Assembly (NCBI GenBank): GCA_035578175.1
Contig: JAQMRL010000001.1
Location: forward strand, 436,516,639-436,580,638
DNA from: Catonia carolina
Lineage: Eukaryota > Arthropoda > Insecta > Hemiptera > Achilidae
Reading direction: 5' to 3'
Length of the DNA stretch: 64,000 bases
Below the pieces are notes generated by a model that saw only the letters and a list, made by a program, of their open reading frames with translations, was not told where the DNA came from and made no database searches. This document shows positions 24,064-38,735 of this stretch, one piece after another; within the stretch, counting starts at the first letter, position 1; the number at the start of each line of letters is the position of its first letter. The position numbers were made by a program, and so were the translations under genes.

Positions 24064-27000
24064 GTAATTAATTTATAATTACTATAAGCCTAAATAGATG
24101 CTACATGTTATCAATATTTGGCACTGAGACCAAAAATTAAATTTTCCTTATCTTAAATTCGAAAGATTTATTTTCAAGGAAATTTATAGGTAGTTATTTA
24201 AATCATAAAAAACTACAACATTATTGGGACTGTATTATTTCAGCAACAAGAGAAGAAAAAATACTAAATTTTTCTGAACACAGCCACAAGATAAAATCTT
24301 TGTAGTAATCAAGTAGTCTACCTATTACAGTTAAAAATATAATTAAACAAAGCTCCAGTTGGACATAAAACAAAACAAAAACAAAGGCCTACTGTACTTC
24401 CAAAGTGAATAATTTTATTTAAAATTTATAACAAGAATTTTAAAACAATGCTTTTCATATTTCGGTAAGACATCCATAATATTTTTCCTTTATCACCATC
24501 GTTTTTTACTTAATTACAATCCAAAAGCTCAAGCTTTGCCCTCGTCCTTGAGAACTGAAAGAATGGGAGGATTAGAAAAGATAAGGTGAGCAGGGTCAAA
24601 AGTACTACCAGTACTACTGTAGTCACTGACATTATTCCAGACTACTTAGTGTAACTAACGGGTGTTTTATTAAGGACGCAAACCTGATTATAAGAAGATA
24701 GAAGTAATACATCGGTAAATTTTCTGTCCCCTAATCTGTATGTTGGCAACAGTGTACTCAAGGCCAACTACCTAAGATAGTTAAAATGTTCCAGTCAAGC
24801 ATTAGTGTGGTGACAGCAGTCATTTCATTATATTGTGTCAGCAATGTTTTTTCCCAAGGAAGAACGCGTGTTTATTGTAAAGACTTACATAGCGAGTAAA
24901 TCTTACAAATGTGTGCAAGATAAGTTTCAGTTGAAATTTCTTTTCTTTTAGATTAATTTAGATAAGAACGGGGAAATTTCAACTGAAACTTATCTTGCAC
25001 ACATTTGTAAGATTTACTCGCTATGTAAGTCTCTACAATAAACACGCGTTCTTCCTTGGGAAAAAACAATGCTGACAGAATATAACGAAACGACTGCTGT
25101 CACTGCACTAATGCTTGACTGGAACATTTTAACTGTCTTAGGTAGTTGGCCTTGAGTACACTGTTGCCAACATACCAATTGGGGGACGAAAATTTACCGA
25201 TGTATTACGTCTATCTTCTTATAATCAGGGTTACGTCCTTAATAAAACACCCGTTATTAATGAGAATGGAATATAACACCTTGAATTTATGTCGGTATCC
25301 ATGTTTTCCCAAGAATAACTCTTATATTTCTGATTTTTGGATGGAAAAAACACTAGTTAGGGCCTCTATCTGCTGCCTTTCTTTAAAAATGCTCATTCTA
25401 AACAAATTTTTGGTTTCTACTGCACCATTCTTGTGGTAGACTAGTGGACTAATTAAAATATATGATGATTATCAACAGATTACTGATTGACCTAAAAATG
25501 TTGAAATGTTCTGCAAAAGGGAAATCTGGAGCTGTATTAACTAAAATTGGGATTATGAAAAATAAATATTAAATTTGTTAAAGGATGCCCAGACAAACCA
25601 TAAAAATGAACAGAATCTTTGAACTCTATTTGCATTTGATCTGAAATTGATTTTCTACACTAAAAAATGAAGAAATGAGAAAAACTATTATTATATATAT
25701 GTGAATAACATATTTTATTTTTTTGTTTTAATTTTAGGAGCAGTGAGCCAGTTACACTGGGAGAATGGCATGAGTTAAGATTATCTAGAAGTGGTCGTTT
25801 AGCTGTTCTTCAAGTTGATAGGCATCCTCCAAATCAGATTTTAGCCCCAGGTGCTTTCACACAACTATCACTTCCGCTCAATCTGTACATAGGAGGTGTT
25901 CCTAATTTTGATATGGTTTCACCAAAAGTTCGTGTGAGGACATCATTTGTTGGGTGCATACAAAAGGTAAATGATGATAATAGTGTTTAGTATAGTTTCT
26001 ATTGAGTTAAATTTTCATACAATGCAAAATAGTTAAAATAAATTGATCTATTCGGTATCATAATGTTACATTTTAATCCCATGCATCAGGTGGCATCAAT
26101 TGACTGAACATCAAAGATTTTTGTACTTTCTCAGATATACAGAGTGATTCAATAAGATGGAAACAATTTCAATAAGCTGTATTTCCTGAACTACATGTTA
26201 TATTTTAATTCTGTAAATTACATTTTGAAAGAGAAAGTTTAAATTTTAATTTACATACATGAAAGTTTATAGATGTTCAATGTGTCCTCCTCCGGCTGCA
26301 CGTACAACATCTAGACGGTAACTGAACTCATCCCAAACTCTCTGACGCATGTCTTGGGTCACTGAGTTGACTGCAGCTGTGATACGATTCCTTAGTTCAT
26401 TCAAATTGGTGGGAAGAGGTGGTATGTAAACTGCACTTTTCACGAACCCCCACAAGAAAAAGTTACAGGGTGTGAGATCTGGAGACCTCGGTGGCCAAAA
26501 CTGAAGTGCAGAGTCGTCATTCGCCATGCGACCTATCCATCATTGACGTATGGATTCATTTAGGAAACGCCGAACATTGCGATGCCAATGGGGTGGATTT
26601 CCTCAAATGAATGAAGATTCAGGAGATTACATTTTCCAGCAGGACGGAGCTCCACGGAGAAGGATGTGAAGAAGCTATTCTTTAACAGTTTTGTTGACAT
26701 CTGGTAAAAAAGAAACGGTTAGGTAGATACTAGAGAGACTGATAATGAAAACACCGGTGACAGCAATAGTAAAGAAGGCAATTTATTCGTAATTACAGTA
26801 AATCAAACATTTATAGTCATGTAATTACAGGCCATATTTATTGCAAGTTAATTATTAGTTATTTCAAGGCCATATTTATTTTAAGTTACAGGTCATATTT
26901 ATTTCTTATTAGGTTTATGAAGAAAACATTTTCTCGAATAAACCACAGCTTACAAAATGTATCTAGAAACTGCACGGTAGTGAAATGTAAGAGTAGTGAC

Positions 27001-30000
27001 TCACTGTTAAGGTTGGCAGCACTGCAAATATTCCACTTTCCTTCCTCACAGCCCATACATGCGCAAAATGCAATCTCGTGACTTCAGTATCTATACCTTA
27101 GGAGTCCATATTATAAAAAATGTCCAATATAGAAAGGTTTCACTATTTTCTAAATCATCATAACATGGTTATCTGCTCTGAGGCAGGATTCCTGGCAGTG
27201 GCAGATCTAATAACAGTTGCAGAGGGCACCTCTCACTATGGGAAAACATATCTATACAAAATATGTAATGCCTGTTGTAGCTTAAAATTACAATTGTTTG
27301 ACTGAAACCAAATTTTCAAGTGTTCAAATTACCTCAAAATGCAATTTTATAATACTTTCCAGTGCCTCCTGCAGCTTTTCCTTTTATACACTTGCACTCC
27401 ACAAGGTGATTTCTAGATCCATACTTGTTTTCCATCGGTATCCAAATACACATTTTTAACGTTTTCAGTTTCACTTTTTTCTTAAAAAGATTCATTTTAT
27501 GTAGTTATTGATTCATATACTTGAATTACCTCCTGTAATTTTTAACCTATAAATTGCATTGAGAGTTTTTTCCAATTTGCTTAAAAAAATTAGCAGAGAG
27601 ACTGGGTTTTTTTCGTTTTTTTTCAGAACTATAAACTATCTATTAAAATAAATTTTTTAAATGCACCCTGCCAACCATTAATATAAATTACAGTATAAAT
27701 AAAATTTATACTGCATCTATTAAAACTATAGTATGGCCATAAACTTCATTCCTGCAAACACACATTTCATTTATATTAAAATCCAAGAGGGATATAATCT
27801 TGTATTTAAATATTTTCTCTATTGTTTATTAATATTGTAATAAATTAAAATCAGTTAATTTATTTATGATTAAAGCTGCATGTTGTAATGTGAAAATGTA
27901 AAATTGATGTGAATTTATGGAATTTGTAAAGCTCTTATTTTAAATAGAGTACACAATTTTGCTATGAATTTTATATCAAAATTTATTAAAATGATGGTTA
28001 AGAGAATTTAGTTTATTATTCAACATTTATTTTACGTTTTTAATATTTTATTTTTATTGAATGGACTGTTAAATGAAATAAATTCATCTCATGCTTCAAC
28101 TAATAATTACATTATTTTATTTTCAGGTCGTAATAAACAATCAACCTTTAGGAATATTAGCAGAAGCATTAGCAGGTGTAAATGTTGACAATTGTCCTCA
28201 CCCATGTGTCACCCGACCTTGTGGTGATCATGCACAATGTGTTCCTCATTATGATGCCTACAAATGCCAGTGTGAACACCATTGTGCCCAAAGTGCTGCT
28301 TTTATTCCTTCACCAATTGCTACATTTTCAGGATCCACATTTCTACATTATACAGATCCAGATATTGTTCGCAGGTACTTATTATTATTATTATTATTTC
28401 CAATACTTAATTTAAATGATTGCATGTAAAAGTGAAATTCACTCACTTAGTGGATCATCACGAAATCTCTAAAACTACAAGCCTAGAAACAGAAATGTCA
28501 TAATATGACTACATATTATATAGAATCCATTCGGTTTTTAACTCATGTATCTCTTGGTACTGACTAATGGGACAGATATTTCATTAACAATATCTTAACT
28601 GAACAAAAATAATGACACCAAGAGTAAAAGAAAGAATGATGCTAGGAATAAATCTCAATGAACATACTGTATGCAAAGCAAGGAGGCGAAATGACAAACT
28701 AAAGTGGAAGACGTCATAAAGAGGGTTGCTAAGTTGCAATAAAGTTGGGCTGGTCATACGAGGTGTGGCTATTAAATAATGAGACTGACATCATAAAAAA
28801 TTTTATTTTTATTTTATACATAATCACTTATTGTCACCTTCAATATACACTCCGTCTCTGACCCTACAACACTCCATGCAAATTTTCCATTGTTGGAAAC
28901 AGTGCTGGAAGTCATCTTCTGTCAGCTCCTTCACGACACGTGCCGCTTTCTCTTTTACAGCTTCCACAGACTTAAATCTTGTCCCTTTTAATGAAGATTT
29001 CACCTTAGGGAACCGGTAAAAATCATATGTGCAACATCTGGTGAATGAGTTGGATGTTCTAACACTGAGATGCTGTACTTAATGATTTGCTGTAATTTAA
29101 CCCATAATGTATGTGCTATAAACATAAAATTATTATTAAACTCAGCCTCCTGTGAACCAGTATAAACATAACCAGTTATAAATATAACCAGTATAAAGAC
29201 AGCTGATGTACAGAAACAAAGGTTCCATGGTTCAGATCCTAATACAGGTTTTTATTCACTTTTATACGGATTTGAATACTAGACAATGGTTCAAGAAACC
29301 ATATTTTCATAGGAATATTTGTGTTGTGTCCATACAAGACTACACCTCATTTACATATTGTACATATCATCATCTCATAGGGTCATGGGGTTGCTTATTG
29401 TTCTAAATTGAACAGATTGTAATGTACACACATTAGGGATAAAAAAAACTTCGAAAAATTATATTTTAAATTTTATCAAAAATCATTGTAATAAAATTAA
29501 TTTGTAATATTTATTGCCTTGGGATTTAATAATAATATTAATATTATTTATTTCCTTAATATGTATTTATTATAATACAATTAGAGCTTCCTATTTCATA
29601 AATGAATTTATATAATAATTTCACCAACCTTCTTTTTAAACTGGGTCACCTTTATTACTTTCTCTTGCCTATATGAATATATAGGAAGGAAAGTATTGTT
29701 TTCATGTCGATTTTTCGAAATCGAGTTTTCACCGGATCTATACGTTTTCAGACCCCCTGAATCCAAAAAACATGTTTTTAGCGATTGGTCTGTGTGTGTG
29801 TATACAAAATATCTCAAGAACGGAACATCGTACGAACTTGAAACTTGAAACTTAAGTTACATACCACTACCGAACCCGACACGAACATTTTCATTAAAAT
29901 CGGTCAACCGGAAGTAGTAGTTTATTCGTATAATTTTTCACTTTTTTGTGATTTTCTCAAAAACTGGTCCTACGATTTTTTTAAAAATCGCCTCATTTAC

Positions 30001-33000
30001 TCAGTTTTTTATTCTCTACATGATAGGATAGGCGTCTTGTTTTCTGAAATTCTAGGTGAGGCTGTTTTCACGTAAAAACATTTTCTTTTTAAGATTGCGG
30101 CTTAAATATGCATTTTAGCGCAAAACGTTATATAATAAAAGTAGAGAATGTAAAATACTACAACTTTTATTTCAAACATTTTTTTGTATAACGCTTAGTT
30201 TAGCAGTAATTAGCAATTTTCTGTTTTTTTCTCACGAAAACGTGTGAAAAATCTATTTTTTCAAGATTTCGGCCTTAGAATGCGTTTTACGACAAAAGTG
30301 TATATAATAAAATTTATAGGAAATTAAGAGATCTACAACTTTTATTTAAAGCATTTTTTTGTACAGTGCTTCGTTTAGCGTGAATGAGCGATTTTCTGTA
30401 TTTTTAAGCCAAACTGAGGTTGATTTTAATTTTGTGTATTTCACTAATGTTTTTTGAGGTTAGTTTTTTGTTTATTTCTAATGTTTTATTACTAATGTAA
30501 GGTTTATTGTTAATTATTTGCATTGGCAAGAGAAAGTTGTGTGAGTGTTCACACCAGATTTTTTTTTATTCTTACTTACGCACGTTTCGGTGGATCCATC
30601 ATCATCAGAGTAAATTTTAAAAAAATTGAAACCAAAAAAATTTTTATGTCACTTATTTAAAATTTACAGAAGATGATAAATCTTTAGTCATTTGTATAAA
30701 ATCAGTCATTGTATATTCAGTTTTATACAAATGACTAAAGATGTATCATCTTCTGTAAATTTTAAATAAGTGACATAAAAATTTTTTTGGTTTCAATTTT
30801 TTTTTATTTACTCCGATGATGGTGGATCCACTGAAACACGTGTAAGTAAGAATAAAAATAAAGGTGACGCAGTTTAAAAAGAAGGTTGGTGAAATTATTA
30901 TATAAATTCATTTATGAAATAGGAATAATTTCAAACTGCAGGATGCATTATAAAGATTTATTTTTGAATGAACAATTAGAGCTATGAGTAATAATAATAA
31001 ACAAATTGCAGTTTCGTTTGTATTCATTAATACAACTATTAACAAACAAAGTAAAATACAAATTATGTATCTCCTTAAGAAATCTTCTTATGAAGATTAC
31101 CATCAGAACTGTATAAATTTTCTACTTAACACTCAACTGGTATCATCATTTTTTGTGACATAACTGGTATCAGCGGTCTGACAGACCTCCAAATTTTTTT
31201 TTTTTTTTAAGTTCTTCATACTCATTTAATTAATTTGTTTTAATATTAAACTTATAAAACCATGTATAATCGAAGACGTAAATGTAAAATACTTAGCATA
31301 AATGCAAAATTACTATTTAAAAAAGTAAAAAACGAACACTAAGCATTTTTTTGACTTTTTCTTCCATTTTGAACAGAACAATAAAATTTTTGGGCCCTAG
31401 AAACATTCTGTGGTCTAATAATTATAAATAAATAAGTAATTAATATGATAAAGACAAATTTATTTACAAAATTATGATGTACAACTTACATTTTGGTTCC
31501 GAGTTTTGCTATTTATGTCTATTGTTGGGCAGTACACTCTGACAAACATTTATTAAAATTTATTCGTTTTTTTACTTTTTGATTATTTACAATAAAATTT
31601 AAAGATTTTTATGTTAATAAAAATTCACATCATTAACACGTACAACTTGTTTACGTGATGGATCTAGTTGTGTTGAAGCCGCTTCAGAAATTTTAAATGT
31701 ATCATCCATAATGAAAATTTTATAAAATTACATATGAAAATATTTTATAATAGTACTAAACAAAGAAATGATGTATGAAAAATTATTGTATATTCATTAA
31801 AACTTTAAACAATCCATGTACTACTTGGTTTTAAAGTCGTCAAAAAGTTACACAACTGGTATCATAGGTCCAGGAGACCGCCAGTAGAAAACAAAATACA
31901 AATAACTCGCAACTTGTTAGCTCGTACCGAAATCGATCTTGATCACGCATAGTTCAAACAACAGTTGAAAGGTATACAAAATATACGTGATGTCGGGCCA
32001 TTGAGAGGGAAGTGTTGAAGGGGTAAAAAATGACAGCGGTCTCACAGACCGCATGATACCAGTTGAGGGTTATCATACAAAAGTGTATTTAAATATAAAC
32101 ATAATTTTAATTTGGAATTTAAAAATCAAAACAAACAGAACAGGAACATAAAAGAGATCATTATTAGTGTGAAGCCAGTCAGTCAGTGTAATCCTGTTTT
32201 TACATTGCTTCAGGGAATAGAGTTGTAGAACAAATGGTAATTCTCATGCCATATTGTCATTATCAAAACATTATGAGATAAAATTTAATCTGTATAATTA
32301 CCATAAACGTTTTAGGTGTTTAGTTATAAACAGTGTTTGTTTTTCAATGACAATATTTACTTTTCAAAAAATTTTAATAGTATATTTGTGGTTTTTCTAC
32401 AAAAACTATGAAAATATTACTGTTGAAACCAATTACGAGTAGAATATTATTTTGTAATATCTGAATAATTATAAATAGGATTTTTTTAAGGATTATTCAA
32501 AATTCTAATGTTACAATAGTAGGTCATTGATTTACTGGTCTTGCATTTACTTGGATTAATGTCATTCATTTTAGAAAAGAAAAATTTCACCCTAACCCCG
32601 TATGTCACTTTCTTGTAATTTTAGATTTTATAATTTATACTCCTACCTTAATGCATAAATATTTGTTTTTTATTTAACTTATTTATTTACAATCAGCCTT
32701 TACAATGTGGCTTTAAGCAAATCATTATAAAAGAACTAAACTGACGTAAGTGAAGTAGACAGCCTTTGCTCTCACTTCAACTAAATAAAATTATAAAATA
32801 AAGTTAATAACAAACTAAAAAAAGTTGCAAAGTAACAAAATTAACAATAACAATGTAAAAGAAGTTAACAATAGAAAAGTAAAATTAAATTAAATTTTGA
32901 AATTTCACTTTAGATTAAAAAGTAGTGATGAAAATGAATGTTGAATTTAATTTCGTGTATGGATTAAAAACGAGGCACTTCATTTCCTCACTGTTGTCTA

Positions 33001-36000
33001 GCAAATTTAATGCCAGGTGGTTCCAGTCATTTAATCTTAGCTGGTACCGGAGGCTCAGCTCTCTTAGCTCTTCTGTTATGGTACGGATTTGAAGATGGTC
33101 TGTATTTCCAAGTTTCTTATAAACCACCTAGCGTTACTCGTCGATCTTTATACTTTATCTTAGATACTCTATACTTTATTTTAGAAGCGTTGTATTATTT
33201 TTAAATTGGATCTGCTGGATGTACCCCAAAGCTGAGCGCCATACTTCCAAAGGCTTGAAAATTGTATTATAGATCAAGATCTTTTTTTGAACAGATAATT
33301 GTGATCTTCTTCCTAATAACCATTTAAACTTCATGTATTTTAAATTAAGCTCGTTCCGTTTACATACTATGTGATGTCGGCAAGTTAATTTGTCAAGATG
33401 CAAGCCAAGGTAGTTCATGTGATCTTGTTGTGGGAGTACATCATTACCTAAGAGTACTGATGGGCATTCCTCTCTTCTCATAGTAAATGTAACTTGGACG
33501 GATTTATTTGCGTTTGCTTTTAGTCTCCATTTGTTCAACCATCGTAGCACTTTGTCAAAGTAAATTTGAGCTTTATGCATAAATATGGCAACACTTTCTC
33601 ATACATAATAATTATTCATTTCGGTCATTTCTTGTGGTCAAAATTATTCTCCTGAGACTATGAATAAAAAAGTATGCATAATAAATAAACGAAAACTGTA
33701 GTAAACTTCATATCATTGAACAACTGAATAAAGGAACTACTGTGCTGTCAATTGCACATTAATATGGTATCGGGATAAAAATACAGTATGTAATATATCT
33801 TGAAGAACAGAGAGAATATTTTATCTTTCGCATTTTTTTCAGATTAAATTCAGAATTTTAAAAATCATGTCAATGAAAAATTCAACTCATGAAAATTTAA
33901 ATAAAGCTATGGTACAGTTTTTCAATCAGGAGTGAGCTGTAGGAATACCTGTTAATGGGCCCAATCTATTAGATGAGGGCTAAATATTACACATAGAACG
34001 AGGCTGTGAAGGTGAACTCAAAGGCTCCAAGGGTTGGTTATGGTGATTCTAAAAGCATTGTGTTGTTTAGGTCATCAGCCAAAAGCCTGGTTTGAACCTG
34101 TAGAGGTTTTACTAAGTAAATCGAGGAGTGAGGTGGTTTACCATTGCCTTCCTCACTAAGTGGAAAAGTATGGTTATCAGCATGCCGGGCCCTTTGAAAA
34201 GCACATATTTTCCACTCTGCAAATGACACTTTCAATTCATTCACCACAGGGTCTGGCTGTATAATGAAATCCATTACTTTCAGAGGAGATAACTCTGATT
34301 AGTGTCTTTTACACCTCTACCTCTTCTGTTCTTAAATGATTCAGTCATTTAATTGGCTGACCATGTGATAAGAAACAGAACTATTTATTTTAGCCCTGCA
34401 ACGAACAGATTGAGTGTAAATAATTTTATACTCCACCTGTCTGTTATGGGCATCTAAAAGCATTATGGCATCAGAAATATTGGCATCTAAGAAGAGAAAT
34501 TGGATGGTGAATGTTTGAATCTGCCAAATTATTACCGATTTCCAGAAATTCATTTAATTGTTTACATTAAGATTAATGTCCAATTGTAAGTCCTAATAGA
34601 ATCAGTATACATTACACAATTACACAAATTTTCCCACCCCTTTTTGAAGGCTCAGACTTAACGTCGCTTAGATTTAATGTCTGCGCCCAACTAGACTTTA
34701 GCATGGTAAATCGAGGATCTACTACAGTTATTTTGACATATTTTCTGATGTTTTAATTAATAATTTTCAGGATAGTGAGCGATAAAGTTAGTATAAATAT
34801 GAGATTTATTACACAATTACACAAATTTTCCCACCCCTTTTTGAAGGCTCAGACTTAACGTCGCTTAGATTTAATGTCTGCGCCCAACTAGACTTTAGCA
34901 TGGTAAATCGAGGATCTACTACAGTTATTTTGACATATTTTCTGATGTTTTAATTAATAATTTTCAGGATAGTGAGCGATAAAGTTAGTATAAATATGAG
35001 ATTTATTACACAATTACACAAATTTTCCCACCCCTTTTTGAAGGCTCAGACTTAACGTCGCTTAGATTTAATGTCTGCGCCCAACTAGACTTTAGCATGG
35101 TAAATCGAGGATCTACTACAGTTATTTTGACATATTTTCTGATGTTTTAATTAATAATTTTCAGGATAGTGAGCGATAAAGTTAGTATAAATATGAGATT
35201 TATTACACAATTACACAAATTTTCCCACCCCTTTTTGAAGGCTCAGACTTAACGTCGCTTAGATTTAATGTCTGCGCCCAACTAGACTTTAGCATGGTAA
35301 ATCGAGGATCTACTACAGTTATTTTGACATATTTTCTGATGTTTTAATTAATAATTTTCAGGATAGTGAGCGATAAAGTTAGTATAAATATGAGATTTAT
35401 TACACAATTACACAAATTTTCCCACCCCTTTTTGAAGGCTCAGACTTAACGTCGCTTAGATTTAATGTCTGCGCCCAACTAGACTTTAGCATGGTAAATC
35501 GAGGATCTACTACAGTTATTTTGACATATTTTCTGATGTTTTAATTAATAATTTTCAGGATAGTGAGCGATAAAGTTAGTATAAATATGAGATTTATTAC
35601 ACAATTACACAAATTTTCCCACCCCTTTTTGAAGGCTCAGACTTAACGTCGCGTAGATTTAATGTCTGTGTCCAACTAGACTTTAGCATGGTAAATCTAC
35701 AACAGTTATTTTGACATATTTTCTGATGTTTTAATTGATGTTTTTCAGGATAGTGAGCGATAAAGTTAGTATAAATATGAGATTTCGCACCAATTCATCA
35801 TCTGGATTACTACTATGGAGTGGAAGGAGGGAACTGAATTTGCCTACAAGTGACTTTTTAGCAATCGGTATAAAAGATGGCTTTTTACATCTTCGATTTA
35901 ATTTGGGTAGTGGTGAAGCATTTATCATATCAAATTCTTCAAAAATTAATGATGGACATTGGCACAGAATGAAAGCTGTCAGGTAATTATTATCATATTT

Positions 36001-36616
36001 ACAGATTATAACAGTTAAACATTACTTTATTATTTGTAAAATTATGCATTAGGGACTGTATGCGTCTAAACCCACCGGGTTGGTCTAGAGGTAAAGTCGT
36101 CGCCAGAATCAGCTGTTTAACAGCTGATTTTCGGAGACGAAGGTTCCTGGTTCAAATCCTAGTAAAGGTAGTTACTTTTATACGGATGTGAATACTAGAC
36201 TGTGGTTACCGGTATACTTTGATGGTTGGGGTTCAATTAACCATACTCTCTCAGGAATGGTCGACCTGGGTCTGTACAAGGCTACACCTCATTTACACGT
36301 CATACACATCATCCTCATCTCATTGGGTCATGGGGTTGCTTATTGTTCTAAATTGAACAGATTGCAACGTACACAAATTAGGAATAAAAAAAAGGTACTG
36401 TAATTCAATAAATATACTACTACGTTTGATTTTCAAAACAAGTTTTTACTTTCTCTTGCCTATATGAATATATAGGAAGGAAAGTATTGTTTTCATGTCG
36501 ATTTTTTTAAATCGAGTTTTCACCGGATCTACACATTTTCAGACCCCCTGAACCAAAACAATATGTTTTTAGCGATTGGTCTGTGTGTGGGTGTATGTGT
36601 CTGTGTGTGGGTGTAT

Positions 36617-36657
<41 letters not shown>

Positions 36658-38704
36658 CAAAATATCTCAAGAATGGAACATCGTATTAACTTGAAATGTA
36701 AAACTTAAGTTAGATACCACTACCGGACTCGACACGAACATTTTTATTAAAATCGGTCAACCGGAAGTAGCAGTTTATTCGTGCAATTTTTCACTTTTTG
36801 CCATTTTCTCAAAAATGCTTCTACGATTTTTTTAAAAATTGCCTCATTTACTACATTTTTTATGCTCTACAAGATAGAGTAGGCGCCATGTCTGCTGAAA
36901 TTCTAGGAGAGACTGTTTTCATGTAAAAGAATTGTTTTTTTTCAGATTGCGGCTTTAATACGCATTTTAGAGCAAAATTTTATATAAGATAAATAGTAGA
37001 GAATTTAAAATCCTACAACTTTTATTTCAACATTTTTTTGTATAATGCTTAGTTTAGCGGTAATTAGCGATTTTCTGTTTTTTTTCCACGAAATTGTGTA
37101 AAAAAAATCGATTTTTTTTTTTTTTTAAGATTTCGGCCTTAGAATGCATTTTACGACAAAAGTGTATACAATCAAATTTATAGGAAATTAAAAGATCTAC
37201 AAAACTGTTATTTAAAGCATTTTCTCTACAGAGCCTAGTTTATGTAAAAGAGTGATTTTCCGTATTTTTAAGACAAACTGAGATTAATTTTCATTTTTTG
37301 TCTTTCACTCATGATTAAAATTAGGTTATGTTTTTTGAGGTTAGTTTGTTGTTTATTTCTAATGTTTTATTACTAATATTAGGTTATATTGTTCATTATT
37401 TGCATTGGCAAGAGAAAGTTGTGTGAGTGTTTCACACTAGATTTTTTTTCAAAACACTTTTAACGGGGTTCAGCTGTAACAAAATCACTTCTTTCTTTGT
37501 GTTTCAGGAGCGGACAGGAAGGTTGGCTAACTGTTGACAATGGGCAAACAGTTTCAAATAAATCACCTGGAAAACTGAAACAACTTAACACCAATACAGG
37601 ACTTTATATAGGTAAGTAACAATTAACAATACCAAATTTACAAAATAGTGCCCGCCTCTCATCATGCAGTCCTGGGTTTGAATCCCACTCAGGCACGACA
37701 TATTTTCATAAGTTGCAAAAAATCATTTCATCCTCCATTGCATAAAGTTTTTTTTTTGCGCCCTGGAGACTCCAGGAGGAGTATAGGACATGTCGTCAGA
37801 TCTAACACTGAAATACATATAAGAATCACACAATGTATCGCTACTATCAAGAAAGAAATTCTTGTACGCTATAAAAAGTTTCACCGATCAAGTAATTTTT
37901 AAGATTTTTTTTAAAGGAATTCAAATCCTCACAACATTTCAAAAATTGGGGCAATTTATTCATGAATTTTCTCCCTGCATAAGTAGGTTTTTGTTGAAAC
38001 AATCTTGTGGAGTGATTAGCCACATAATAATCATTCCTGTTTCTCGTGTTATAATTGTGAACATTGAAATTCTGCATAAAATTATTTTGCCTAACATACA
38101 TAATCACCTCAAAAATGTAGAGGGAGGGAACTGTAAGCAATATAAGCTCCTTAAATAGTGGCCTGCATGAGGTTTGCTGGTAAGCTCCCACCATACACCT
38201 AATAGCTTTCTTTTGAATTTTAAAAACCCTATCCATATTACCCATGCTAAAATTACCCCATACTAAAATACCATAACGGATATGAGACAGAATGAGGCCA
38301 TGATAAGCTGCCATTAGTAATTTTTTATCATTTAATCTGGCAATTTGTTTTAGTGCAAATACCCCAGACGTTGTTTTAGTTACACCCCAACGTCATCGCT
38401 AATGACCATTGCAGTTGATGCGACTTTAAATAAATAAAAACAAAAAAAATAAAATAAAATAGGTAAATTAACAACATAAACACCTACTGCTTGAGTCCCA
38501 GCTTCGTGTAGTTGGAAGGAATGCAGTGCGTTGTTATAGTACTGGGAGAATGAATAAGTTAGTAGTGTTTCACAGCTGTTGCATTTGTAGTGGTCGCATG
38601 TACAAGGTACGTTCGTAAAGTAAGTTCCGTTTTGAAATAAAAAAAGAACGAGTACAGATACAACAATGAAATTTATTTCATAAAAATCTACAACTCTTAA
38701 ACTA

Positions 38705-38735
<31 letters not shown>
